In this document: in pieces, positions 1-7,215 of the stretch
Layout: each line of letters opens with the position of its first letter
Numbering within the stretch: position 1 is the stretch's first letter
Source: Pseudonocardiales bacterium
GTDB lineage: Bacteria; Actinomycetota; Actinomycetes; Mycobacteriales; QHCD01
Assembly (NCBI GenBank): GCA_003244255.1
Contig: QHCD01000001.1
Location: forward strand, 23,227 to 59,617
Direction of reading: 5' to 3'
Length of the DNA: 36,391 bases
Made by a program: the position numbers and the translations under genes
Notes under the pieces: model-generated
Database searches by the model: none
Told to the model about the DNA's origin: nothing
What the model saw: the letters and a program-made list of their open reading frames with translations, nothing else

Positions 1-40
1 CCGGACCGCCGCCCGACCCGCCGCTCGCGACGAGCGACAT
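1..40 (-). CDS. 5' end of an unidentified protein (partial)
   Basis: An ATG at 40-38 on the minus strand opens a frame that runs off the window edge after 13 codons (reading MSLVASGGSGGGP). A strong SD, AGGAGGG, lies 8-9 nt upstream and overlaps the TAG stop of the DUF4235 gene, so the two are probably cotranscribed and translationally linked. The Gly/Ser-rich start gives no family assignment. Confidence 0.5.
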   Translation of the reverse strand, partial: MSLVASGGSGGGP

Positions 41-54
41 TGTTCAGCGCCCTC

Positions 55-345
55 CTAGCGGGACTTGTCCAGTCCGGGTGGCTGCCGGCCGGTGATCGTG
101 CGGTAGGTTTCGGCTGCGGCGCGAGTGGCCACCACCCGCGCCGCGGCCATCGCCGCCGCCGACGCGCCGGCCCACGCGATCGCCTCACCCCAGTGCGCGT
201 CGACCGCGCCCGCCTTCTTCGGCGGCTCGGTGCCACGCACATTGCGCCACCCAGCCTCGATGGCCTTGCGCGCGGCGATGCCAATGGGCAGCCCAAGGGC
301 CAGCCCGATCACCTTCCAGCCCACCCTGCCGATCGGTCCGGCCAC
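55..345 (-). CDS. DUF4235 family small membrane protein
   Basis: A 96-residue protein starting at GTG 345, the only start in this frame. The N-terminus has a hydrophobic stretch with the pattern VGWKVIGLALGLPIG (about residues 7-22). A short soluble middle follows, then an Ala-rich hydrophobic segment (about 52-70) and a basic tail. This matches the actinobacterial DUF4235 family, short proteins with two probable membrane segments and no known biochemical role. In other actinobacteria the gene often sits beside small stress or envelope genes such as DUF3618; that partner is not visible here. It is followed on the same strand, within 14 nt, by the partial gene at 1-40. Family assignment is by recognition of the fold pattern; function is unknown. 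Confidence 0.75.
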   Translation of the reverse strand: MAGPIGRVGWKVIGLALGLPIGIAARKAIEAGWRNVRGTEPPKKAGAVDAHWGEAIAWAGASAAAMAAARVVATRAAAETYRTITGRQPPGLDKSR

Positions 346-519
346 GCTCGCGCCACCTCGTCTGCCTCGATGGCGCCCGTGGGCGCCGTTCTCGGATTGG
401 TCCTACTCCATTGTTGCCCACGACGCCAGTTCCCGACCCGTCCGGTCGTCGCGTCGCCGCCGGGACTGTCCGCCCACATCGGAGCAGTCACCGCGCCAGC
501 CGGTGTGCGATGCTGCACT

Positions 520-600
520 GCGTCGGATAACGGCAGCGTCGGATAACGGCAGCGTCGGATAACGGCAGCGTCGGATAACGGCAGCGTCGGATAGCGGGCA
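520..600. repeat. 16-bp tandem repeat, 4 perfect copies plus a diverged fifth
   Basis: The unit GCGTCGGATAACGGCA occurs head to tail at 520-535, 536-551, 552-567 and 568-583. A 17-bp variant follows at 584-600, and another partial unit begins at 601. It lies in the 346-658 intergenic region between the DUF4235 gene (-) and the uracil-DNA glycosylase gene (+). I see no convincing gene or terminator in the rest of that gap. Copies are contiguous with no spacers, so this is not a CRISPR. Confidence 0.95.
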
Positions 601-658
601 GCGTCGGAGCGGGCGGTCCGTGGCCCGTGAGCGAGGAAGCCGGGGGCAGGTGCATGAG

Positions 659-1465
659 GTGACCGGCCGGCGGGACACGGGCTGGCCGGGCGATCCGGCG
701 ACCGCCTCGACCCCCGTGGCGCGCACGGCCGGCGACGTCACCGGCCTCGGTGCCGGCGCCGACGACCTGGCCGAACTGGACGCCCGCGTCTCGGTCTGCC
801 GCGCCTGCGCGCGGCTCGTCGCGTGGCGCGAGTCGGTCGCACAGACCCGGCGGCGCTCCTTCGCCGGGGACCGGTACTGGGGCCGCCCGGTGAGCGGCTT
901 CGGTCCGGCCGACGCGCACATCGCGGTGGTTGGCCTAGCGCCCGCGGCGCACGGCGGGAACCGCACCGGTCGGGTCTTCACCGGCGATCGCAGCGGCGAC
1001 TGGTTAGTCGCCGCACTGCACCGGGCCGGGCTCGCCAACCAGCCGACGTCGGTGCACGCGGGCGACGGGCTCGCGCTGCGCGGCGTGCGCGTCGTCGCGG
1101 CGGTGCGCTGCGCCCCGCCGGGCAACCGGCCGACCACGGTCGAGCGTGACACCTGCCTGCCGTGGCTGGCGCGCGAGATCGCCCTGCTCGCGCCCACCCT
1201 GCGTTCGATCGTCGTGCTGGGCGGTTTCGCCTGGCAGGCGCTGTGGTCGGCGCTCCGCCACCGCACCGTCGCGGCCGCGCTCGACCTCACCGTGCCCCGG
1301 CCGCTGCCCCGCTTTGTCCACGGCGGCGAAACCCTGCTGGCCCGGACCTGCGGTGCCCGGCTGCAGGTCATCGGCTGCTACCACGTGAGCCAGCAGAACA
1401 CGTTCACCGGGCGGCTCACCGAGCCGATGCTCGACGCCGTGTTCACGCGGGCGGCGGGCGCGTGA
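659..1465 (+). CDS. udgB: Uracil-DNA glycosylase, family 5 (UdgB-like)
   Basis: DNA repair enzyme that excises uracil, and probably hypoxanthine and other deaminated bases, from DNA. Visible motifs are the family-5 motif A block GLAPAAHGGNRTGR followed by FTGDRSGDWL, and the C-terminal HVSQQNTFTG block. Four Cys fit the iron-sulphur cluster of this family: a CRAC pair near the N-terminus, and the Cys residues of VRCAPP and DTCLPW in the middle. The GLAPA motif lacks the Asp/Asn general base of other UDG families, as is normal for family 5. The start is uncertain: GTG 620, 650 and 659 are all in frame. I prefer 659 because GGGGGCAGG sits 8 nt upstream and the conserved GWPGDPAT segment follows closely. 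Codon 116 is a rare TTA (1004-1006). The stop overlaps the next start (GTGA), making it the first gene of the operon. Confidence 0.9.
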   Translation: MTGRRDTGWPGDPATASTPVARTAGDVTGLGAGADDLAELDARVSVCRACARLVAWRESVAQTRRRSFAGDRYWGRPVSGFGPADAHIAVVGLAPAAHGGNRTGRVFTGDRSGDWLVAALHRAGLANQPTSVHAGDGLALRGVRVVAAVRCAPPGNRPTTVERDTCLPWLAREIALLAPTLRSIVVLGGFAWQALWSALRHRTVAAALDLTVPRPLPRFVHGGETLLARTCGARLQVIGCYHVSQQNTFTGRLTEPMLDAVFTRAAGA

Positions 1466-2241
1466 ATCGCGTGCTGAGCCGGCCCCGCGCTCCGGCGGGC
1501 CGCGTCGGTCCGGCGATCGCGGCGATGACGATCACCGTCGCGGCGCTCGCCGTGATCGTGCTGGCGGCGAGCAGCCACCGCACGAAGGACATCTACTCCG
1601 GCAAGTACCACCCGCCGGCGCTGTCCAGGCCGCAGCCGGTCCCCTCCCAGCCACCAGCCAACCTCACGAACCCGTCGAAGCCACAGACCGTCGGCTTCGA
1701 CGTGGCCCGCTACATCGGGTGGGCGCTGCTCGCCGTCATCGCCGCGGCGCTGCTCTACGCGATCTACCGCACGGTCCGCTACCTGCTGGTGCTGTTGGCG
1801 AGGAGGCGCGCGCGCGAATCCCGCGAGCGGTCCGGCGACAACGACGTGACGTTCGCGCCCGACGACGTCGCCGCGGCCATGGGCGAGGCAGTCGATCGGG
1901 TGCTGCGAGAGATCCAGACCGGGGTCCCGCGGGACGCGATCGTCGCCTGCTGGGTGCGGCTCGAGGAGGCAGCGGCCGGCTGCGGGGTGGTGCGCGATCC
2001 GGCCGAGACACCGGCGGAACTCGCCACCCGCGTGCTCGGGACGCGCGACGTCGACCGCCAGGCCCTGTCCCGGCTCGCCGACCTGTACCGGGAAGCGCGG
2101 TTCTCGCTGCACCCGATGACCAACGCAGACCGCGCTGCCGCGCGCGATGCACTGCAGCAGCTGGCATCGGACCTGCGCGCCTCCGTTGCCCCGATCGACA
2201 TCGAGACGGCCGACGTCGGCCCGGCGGGCGAGCCCACATGA
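1462..2241 (+). CDS. DUF4129 domain membrane protein
   Basis: A 259-residue protein. Membrane segments are seen at about 16-39 and 82-108. The stretch between them is Pro-rich and probably extracytoplasmic (HPPALSRPQPVPSQPP region). The cytoplasmic C-terminal half (about 125-240) has the helical DUF4129 pattern: VPRDAIVACWVRLEEAAA, then an ETPAELATRVL segment, then LYREARFS. DUF4129 proteins commonly accompany MoxR ATPases and DUF58 proteins, sometimes fused to transglutaminases. GTG 1462 overlaps the upstream stop by 4 nt and the gene ends in a 4-nt overlap with the next, so translation is probably coupled. Function is unknown; by context it is a membrane component of the MoxR module. Confidence 0.8.
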   Translation: MNRVLSRPRAPAGRVGPAIAAMTITVAALAVIVLAASSHRTKDIYSGKYHPPALSRPQPVPSQPPANLTNPSKPQTVGFDVARYIGWALLAVIAAALLYAIYRTVRYLLVLLARRRARESRERSGDNDVTFAPDDVAAAMGEAVDRVLREIQTGVPRDAIVACWVRLEEAAAGCGVVRDPAETPAELATRVLGTRDVDRQALSRLADLYREARFSLHPMTNADRAAARDALQQLASDLRASVAPIDIETADVGPAGEPT

Positions 2242-2744
2242 CCCGGGCAAGCGTCGCCCGACTCGCCACCGGCGTCGTCGCCGGCGGTACGGCGATCGGC
2301 CTGCTGGCGTGGCTGCTGCTCGCGGCGGGAGCCCAGCACGTTCGCCCGTTGCTCCTGGTGGCGCTCGCCATCGCGGGCCTTGCGGTCCTGGTGACCGTAA
2401 ACGAACTGTCCCGCGTCATCGCGCCACCGTTACCGATGCCGCGGGCCGAAGCTTCCGACTCGATGCGGCCGTACGCCGATCTGTTCTTCCTCGAGTACCG
2501 ACTGTCCTGGACCGACGGGCAGTCCGACCGGTTCGAGCGCAGGGTGCGGCCGCTGCTGGTGCGGCTCGCGGACGAAAGACTACGACAGCAACGCGGTATC
2601 AACCGCCTGCTGGAGCCCGATCGAGCGCGCCAGATCGTAGGAGAGGGCCTGTGGCAGCTGATGACCGGACCGGAGCTCACGGGCAGGGCGGTGCCCACCA
2701 TCGCTGCGATGTCGGACCTGATCAGCGCGATCGAGGCGATCTGA
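2238..2744 (+). CDS. Small membrane protein of the MoxR operon
   Basis: A 168-residue protein starting at ATG 2238, inside the previous stop (ATGA overlap). Two hydrophobic segments at about 6-30 and 36-55 form an N-terminal hairpin. A charged cytoplasmic tail follows, with a helical RPLLVRLADERLRQQRGI stretch and a GEGLWQLM motif. I do not recognise a named domain. Proteins of this size and topology are regularly encoded between DUF4129 and MoxR genes in actinobacteria, so a structural or assembly role in the same complex is inferred only from position. Codon 65 is TTA (2430-2432). The stop overlaps the MoxR ATG. Confidence 0.8.
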   Translation: MTRASVARLATGVVAGGTAIGLLAWLLLAAGAQHVRPLLLVALAIAGLAVLVTVNELSRVIAPPLPMPRAEASDSMRPYADLFFLEYRLSWTDGQSDRFERRVRPLLVRLADERLRQQRGINRLLEPDRARQIVGEGLWQLMTGPELTGRAVPTIAAMSDLISAIEAI

Positions 2745-3778
2745 TGCCGACCGATGCCGCGACCGTGCCGCTGCCGGAGCTGCCGCTGCCGGAGGTGTGG
2801 ACCGCATGCGACCGGGTGCTCGACCGGGTCGGCGAGGCGATGGTCGGCAAGCGCCAGCCGCTGACGCTGGTGTTCGCCGGCATCCTCGCCGGCGGGCATG
2901 TCCTGCTCGAGGACTATCCCGGGTTGGGAAAGACGCTGACCGCCCGGTCGTTCGCCCAGGCGCTGGGCCTGGACTTCCGACGAGTGCAGTTCACGCCGGA
3001 CCTGCTGCCGAGCGACGTCACCGGTTCGTTCATCTACGACCAGAAGAGTGCCGAGTTCGAGTTCCGCGCCGGCCCGCTGTTCGGTCAGCTGCTGCTCGCC
3101 GACGAGATCAACCGCACGCCGCCGAAGACGCAGGCGGCCCTGCTGGAGGCGATGCAGGAGCGCCAGGTCACGGTTGAGGGTCACACCTTTGTGCTCCCGA
3201 AACCGTTCCACGTGCTCGCGACGGCGAACCCGATCGAATACGAAGGCACCTATCCGCTGCCCGAGGCGCAGCTGGACCGGTTCCTGCTGCGGATCTCCTT
3301 CGGTTACCCGTCCGAGGACGAGGAGTGGACCGTCCTGGAGCGGCGGATCCGGCGGCAGCGCGAGGAGCTGGTGCTCGATCCCGTCGTCGACGCCCCCGGC
3401 GTGCTCGCCGTCCAGCGCGCCGTCGAGTCGGTGACCGTCGAGGAGTCGGTGGGCCGATACTGCGTCGACCTGGCCACGGCGACCCGGAACCGGCCCCAGG
3501 TGCTGGTCGGCGCGTCACCGCGGGGCGCGCTCGCGCTGATGCTGACGGCGCGCGCCCACGCCGTCCTCTCCCACCGCGACTTCGTCACCCCGGAGGACGT
3601 CAAGGCCGTCGCCATCCCGGCGCTGGCGCACCGGATCACCCTGCGGCCGGAGATGTGGATGCGCCGGGTCGTCCCGGACCAGATCGTGACCGAGGTGCTC
3701 GACGACGTCCCGACGCCTGCGACCGCGCCGCGCGCCGGCGTGCTCTCCTCGGGCGTGCCGGCGCCTGGTCACCACTAG
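2744..3778 (+). CDS. MoxR-type AAA+ ATPase
   Basis: A 344-residue ATPase of the MoxR/RavA branch. Walker A is EDYPGLGKT (residues 56-64). Walker B is LLLADE (116-121), followed by INRTPPKTQAALLEAMQE. Sensor 1 lies in ATANP (159-163), and the C-terminal lid contains GASPRGALAL. Length and motif order are standard for the family. MoxR ATPases act as chaperone-like machines that assemble or activate VWA- or DUF58-containing partners. Here the partner is almost certainly the DUF58 protein encoded 1 nt downstream. The ATG overlaps the upstream TGA. A specific substrate cannot be read from sequence. Confidence 0.93.
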   Translation: MPTDAATVPLPELPLPEVWTACDRVLDRVGEAMVGKRQPLTLVFAGILAGGHVLLEDYPGLGKTLTARSFAQALGLDFRRVQFTPDLLPSDVTGSFIYDQKSAEFEFRAGPLFGQLLLADEINRTPPKTQAALLEAMQERQVTVEGHTFVLPKPFHVLATANPIEYEGTYPLPEAQLDRFLLRISFGYPSEDEEWTVLERRIRRQREELVLDPVVDAPGVLAVQRAVESVTVEESVGRYCVDLATATRNRPQVLVGASPRGALALMLTARAHAVLSHRDFVTPEDVKAVAIPALAHRITLRPEMWMRRVVPDQIVTEVLDDVPTPATAPRAGVLSSGVPAPGHH

Positions 3779-3779
3779 C

Positions 3780-5084
3780 GTGACCGAGCCGCAGCAGCAT
3801 TGGACGCCGACGCCGGCGCTCGTCCGCGCCGTCCTGGTGGCGGCCGTGCTCGCGGGCGTCGCGGTGCTCGGACGACGGGTCGACGTCGCGGTGCTGGCGA
3901 CGCCGTTCGTCATCGGGACGGTCCTCGCACTGTTGCGCCGGCCGCTCGACGCACCGACGGTCCGCCTCACCGGCTCGGCCAGCAGCCTGCTGGAGGGGCA
4001 GGCGCTGCGGCTGTGGGTTGACATCTCGGCTGCGGATGAGACCACCGACATCGACGTCGTCGCCGTGACGATCGCATCCACGGCGTTCACGGTCCCGATG
4101 TTCAACACCGTCAAGCACGTCGGATCCCTCCGGCCGGGCGAGCCGTGCCGTGTCGAGATCGTGGTGCGAACCGTTCGCTGGGGCCGGCGGAGCATCGGCC
4201 CCGCCGTGGTGCGGGTCGTCGCCGCACACGGACTGCTGCGGCTCGGTGCCCTTCGCTCCGGGCTGGTCACCACCGCGACGCTGCCCCTGCGGGAGGGCTT
4301 CGAGGCGATCGACGCCGTGCCGCGGGCCGAGGGCCTGGTGGGCGGGCATCGGTCCCTTCGCGGCGGCGATGGTTCCGACATCGCCGGCGTCCGCCCGTTC
4401 CAGATCGGTGATCGGCTGCACCGGATCAACTGGCCGGTGTCGCTACGGACCGACCGGCTGCACGTGACCTCGACGTACTCCGACCGCGACACCGAGGTCG
4501 TGATCGTCCTCGACACCCAGCACGACATCGGCATCCCGGGCGGCATCGACGGGACGTCGACGAGCCTCGACATCGCGGTGCGGGCCGCGGCGTCGATCTC
4601 GGAGCACTACCTGCGCAACGGCGACCGCGTGTCGCTGATCGACCTGGGCCAGCACTTCCGCCGGGTGCCCGCCGGAGCGGGGCGGGCGCACCTGGTCCGC
4701 CTCCTCGACGTGCTGCTCGACGTCACCGCTCGCGAGCGCGGCGGAGCGGCGGTGTCGACGGCGCTTGCGCGCGTCCCGCACGGCGCGCTGGTGCTGCTGC
4801 TGAGCCCGCTGGTCGGTGAGACGGCCACCGGGCGTGCGATCGCGATCGCGCACGCGGGGCGGCCGGTGCTCGTCGTCGACACCCTGCCGGCCGACGCGAA
4901 CCCGCCCGAGCGCAGTCCCTGGACCCCGCTCGCCTGGCGGCTGTGGCTGGTCGAGCGCGCGATCGACAAGGGCCGGCTGACCGAGTTCGGGGTGCCGGTG
5001 GTGCGGTGGCAGGGATCCGGCAGCCTCGACCAGGTGCTGCGCGACGTCAGCCGCGCGGCGTCGGCCCCGCGGGCCCGCCGATGA
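3780..5084 (+). CDS. DUF58 domain protein, MoxR partner
   Basis: A 434-residue protein with two hydrophobic segments near the N-terminus (about 13-31 and 36-52). An immunoglobulin-like region follows at about 60-160. The DUF58 signature GSDIAGVRPFQIGDRLHRIN is at about 198-217 and a W immediately after it, which reads the positively charged motif common to the family. The distal half resembles a degenerate VWA fold, with VVIVLDTQHDI about 20 residues later. DUF58 proteins are paired with MoxR ATPases throughout bacteria and are membrane-anchored; their exact activity is unsettled. Starts at GTG 3780, one nt after the moxR stop; its TGA overlaps the next ATG. Confidence 0.9.
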   Translation: MTEPQQHWTPTPALVRAVLVAAVLAGVAVLGRRVDVAVLATPFVIGTVLALLRRPLDAPTVRLTGSASSLLEGQALRLWVDISAADETTDIDVVAVTIASTAFTVPMFNTVKHVGSLRPGEPCRVEIVVRTVRWGRRSIGPAVVRVVAAHGLLRLGALRSGLVTTATLPLREGFEAIDAVPRAEGLVGGHRSLRGGDGSDIAGVRPFQIGDRLHRINWPVSLRTDRLHVTSTYSDRDTEVVIVLDTQHDIGIPGGIDGTSTSLDIAVRAAASISEHYLRNGDRVSLIDLGQHFRRVPAGAGRAHLVRLLDVLLDVTARERGGAAVSTALARVPHGALVLLLSPLVGETATGRAIAIAHAGRPVLVVDTLPADANPPERSPWTPLAWRLWLVERAIDKGRLTEFGVPVVRWQGSGSLDQVLRDVSRAASAPRARR

Positions 5085-5659
5085 AGCGGGCCCGCGCGCT
5101 GATCCGGGCGCTGCGCGACGGCGTTCGGCTCAGTGGCGTGCAGGTGCTGCTGCGCCTTTCCATCATCGCTTCGGGCGCCGGCGCGATGGCACTCTCGCAC
5201 GGCCGTTGGCAGGGCGCCACGGTGGTGGTCGTCGTTGCGGCCGTGGTGGGCCTGCTCGCCACCGCGACGGCGCCGGACTCGATCGCCGGCACGGCGGCGA
5301 TCCTGCTGATCACCGGGTTGTGGCTGATCTCCCACGGGGTCTCCCCCCACAGCGCCCATCGTCCTGGCGCAGCGGCGACGGCGTTGGTCGGAGTGCTGCT
5401 CTACCTGCTGCACTCTCTCGCCACCCTGGCGGCGGCGCTGCCCTGGTCGGCGCGGATCGACCGCATGGTCCTGGAGCGGTGGGCGGTGCGGCTCTTCCCG
5501 CCGCTCGCCGCCGTCGTCGTCGTCGCGGCGATCGCTGCCGCGCTGGGCCGGCGGCCCGGCTCGTTCGGCTTGGAAATCGGCGGCCTGGCGGCCGTGATCG
5601 CAGTCACCCTGCTGCCGGCGATTCTGGTGCGGCCGCATCGCCTAACCTCCAAGCCATGA
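5081..5659 (+). CDS. Polytopic membrane protein closing the MoxR operon
   Basis: A 192-residue protein, highly hydrophobic, with about six predicted membrane helices. A basic N-terminus (MKRARALIRALRDG) suggests it faces the cytoplasm. ATG 5081 overlaps the DUF58 stop (ATGA), and its own TGA overlaps the ATG of the following flavoprotein gene. I recognise no family signature. Operon position suggests it belongs to the DUF4129/MoxR/DUF58 membrane module, giving three integral membrane partners around one ATPase. Function is unknown. Confidence 0.8.
   Translation: MKRARALIRALRDGVRLSGVQVLLRLSIIASGAGAMALSHGRWQGATVVVVVAAVVGLLATATAPDSIAGTAAILLITGLWLISHGVSPHSAHRPGAAATALVGVLLYLLHSLATLAAALPWSARIDRMVLERWAVRLFPPLAAVVVVAAIAAALGRRPGSFGLEIGGLAAVIAVTLLPAILVRPHRLTSKP
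5643..5648 (+). promoter_or_regulatory. -10-like hexamer TAACCT before the ndh-like gene
   Basis: TAACCT is followed by 7 nt and then ATG 5656, the spacing expected of a leaderless transcript. It lies inside the end of the upstream coding region, so the flavoprotein may have its own promoter as well as operon read-through. No clear -35 is seen. Confidence 0.4.
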
Positions 5660-7005
5660 CCGGGCGGCCCCGCATCCTGATCGTCGGCGGTGGCTACGTC
5701 GGGCTCTACACGGCCTACCGGCTGCAGAAGCGGTTGCGCCGGGCCGAAGCCGAGGTCACGATCGTCGACCCGCAGGCGAACATGACCTACCAGCCGTTCC
5801 TGCCGGAGGCGGCGGCCGGGTCCATCGAGCCGCGACACGTGGTCGTGCCGTTGCGCCGGGTGCTGCGCAAGTGCGAGGTCATCGGCGGTCGAGTCCGCAC
5901 GGTTGACCATGACCGCCGGGTTGCGACGATCGAGCCGATCGAGGGCGCGTCCTACGACCTGTCCTACGACGTGCTGGTGATGGCCGCCGGGTCGATCTCC
6001 CGCACCCTGCCCGTTCCGGGGCTGGCCGAGGCCGGGATCGGGTTCCACACCATCGGCGAGGCGATCTACCTGCGCAACCACGTCATCAGCCGGCTGGAGG
6101 TCGCGGCCGGCGCGGACGACCCGGCCCGCCGGCGGGCCGCCCTGACCTTCGTCTTCGTCGGCGGCGGGTACGCTGGCGTCGAGGCGTTCGCCGAGCTCGA
6201 GGACATGGCGCGATACGCGCTGCGGTACTACCCCGAGCTGTCGCCGCCCGACATGCGGTGGGTGCTGGTCGAGGCGACCGGCCGGATTCTGCCCGAAGTG
6301 AGCGTCAAGCTGGCGGCGTACACCGTCAACCGGCTGGTCGAACGCGGCATGGACATCCGGCTCAACACCCGGCTGGATTCGGTCATCGACGGCGGGGTCA
6401 CGCTCTCCGACGGCGAGTCCTTCGACGCCGAGACGCTGGTCTGGACCGCCGGCGTCCGCGCCACCCCGATGGTGGCCGGCTGCACCGGCCTGCCCATCGA
6501 CGACAAGGGCCGGGTCGTGTGCCGCGCCGACCTGCGGGCCGACGGCGTCGAGGCGGCCTGGAGCGCCGGCGACTGCGCCGCCGTCCCAGATCTGTCCAAG
6601 CCCGACGATCCGCGCGCGCTGTGCGGTCCGAGCGCGCAACATGCGGTCCGGCAGGCGAAACAGCTGGCCGACAACATCGTCGCCGGGCTGCGCGGCGGCC
6701 GGCCGAAAGACTACGTGCACGCCTATGCCGGCTCGGTGGCGAGCCTCGGGCTGCACAAGGGCGTCGCGGAGATCTACGGCGTCAAGCTGCGCGGCTTCCC
6801 GGCCTGGTTCATGCACCGCACCTACCACGTCAGCCGGGTGCCCACGTTGAACCGCAAGGCGCGCGTGATCGCCGACTGGACGCTGGCGCTCTTCTTCCGC
6901 CGCGAGGTCGTCTCGCTCGGCCAGCTGCAGATGCCGCGCGAGGACTTCCGCGCCGCCGCCGGAGCGCCCCCGCCGGGACGGCCATCAGAACCCCATACCG
7001 GCTAG
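5656..7005 (+). CDS. ndh: Type II NADH dehydrogenase-like FAD oxidoreductase
   Basis: A 449-residue flavoprotein of the NDH-2 family, which oxidises NAD(P)H and passes electrons to quinone without proton pumping. The FAD Rossmann motif GGGYVG is at 11-16. The second dinucleotide motif GGGYAGVE (169-176) binds NAD(P)H. The FAD-contact motif AGDCAAVPD (304-312) and the TYQPFLPEAAAGS quinone-side stretch (44-56) are present. The C-terminus, with YHVSRVPTLNRK and an aromatic/hydrophobic segment, fits peripheral membrane attachment. Length is typical. ATG 5656 overlaps the previous stop. No functional tie to the MoxR genes is known. Confidence 0.85.
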   Translation: MTGRPRILIVGGGYVGLYTAYRLQKRLRRAEAEVTIVDPQANMTYQPFLPEAAAGSIEPRHVVVPLRRVLRKCEVIGGRVRTVDHDRRVATIEPIEGASYDLSYDVLVMAAGSISRTLPVPGLAEAGIGFHTIGEAIYLRNHVISRLEVAAGADDPARRRAALTFVFVGGGYAGVEAFAELEDMARYALRYYPELSPPDMRWVLVEATGRILPEVSVKLAAYTVNRLVERGMDIRLNTRLDSVIDGGVTLSDGESFDAETLVWTAGVRATPMVAGCTGLPIDDKGRVVCRADLRADGVEAAWSAGDCAAVPDLSKPDDPRALCGPSAQHAVRQAKQLADNIVAGLRGGRPKDYVHAYAGSVASLGLHKGVAEIYGVKLRGFPAWFMHRTYHVSRVPTLNRKARVIADWTLALFFRREVVSLGQLQMPREDFRAAAGAPPPGRPSEPHTG

Positions 7006-7008
7006 CCT
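7003..7008 (+). promoter_or_regulatory. -10-like hexamer TAGCCT directly before the tRNA
   Basis: TAGCCT begins with the TAG stop of the ndh-like gene and ends 6 nt before the mature 5' end of the tRNA at 7015. At that spacing transcription would begin within a few bases of the mature end. No clear -35 is visible. Confidence 0.4.
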
Positions 7009-7014
7009 CGATGC

Positions 7015-7088
7015 GCCCCCGTGGCCCAACTGGCAGAGGCTGGTCCCTTAAAAGGGCCGAGATGTCGGTTCGAATCCGACCGGGGGTA
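7015..7088 (+). tRNA. tRNA with UAA anticodon (reads UUA, Leu), short variable loop
   Basis: A cloverleaf folds cleanly. The acceptor stem is 7015-7021 with 7081-7087 (first pair G-U, the rest Watson-Crick). The D-stem has three pairs, GCC with GGC (7024-7026/7038-7040). The anticodon stem is GGTCC/GGGCC (7042-7046/7054-7058) around the loop CTTAAAA, giving anticodon UAA at 7049-7051. The T-stem is GTCGG/CCGAC around TTCGAAT. The discriminator is A7088 and CCA is not encoded. The variable region is only 5 nt (7059-7063), whereas standard bacterial tRNA-Leu has a long variable arm. The D-arm (AA..TGGCAGA with a three-pair stem) is nevertheless Leu-like. Amino-acid identity is therefore uncertain. 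Confidence 0.85.
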
Positions 7089-7215
7089 CGCCTCGACGTC
7101 GCACCGAAACCGGTAGCCGGAACCGGGGCGGGATCGCCCGCGTTAGGGTGATATCGGACGCCGTCGGCGTCCGGCCCGGCGCACCAGCTCGGGCGGATGG
7201 CGAGAGGAACCCGAC

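Noticed and set aside
40..546. Plus-strand 168-codon frame near the window start
   Set aside because: It lies opposite the DUF4235 gene and the repeat array and has a composition typical of shadow frames.
520..600. CRISPR array
   Set aside because: The 16-bp units are contiguous with no spacers and no cas genes are nearby.
7015..7088. Ochre suppressor tRNA able to read the TAG in the gene at 22187
   Set aside because: The anticodon is UAA, which reads UUA; suppressors of UAA or UAG need UUA or CUA anticodons.
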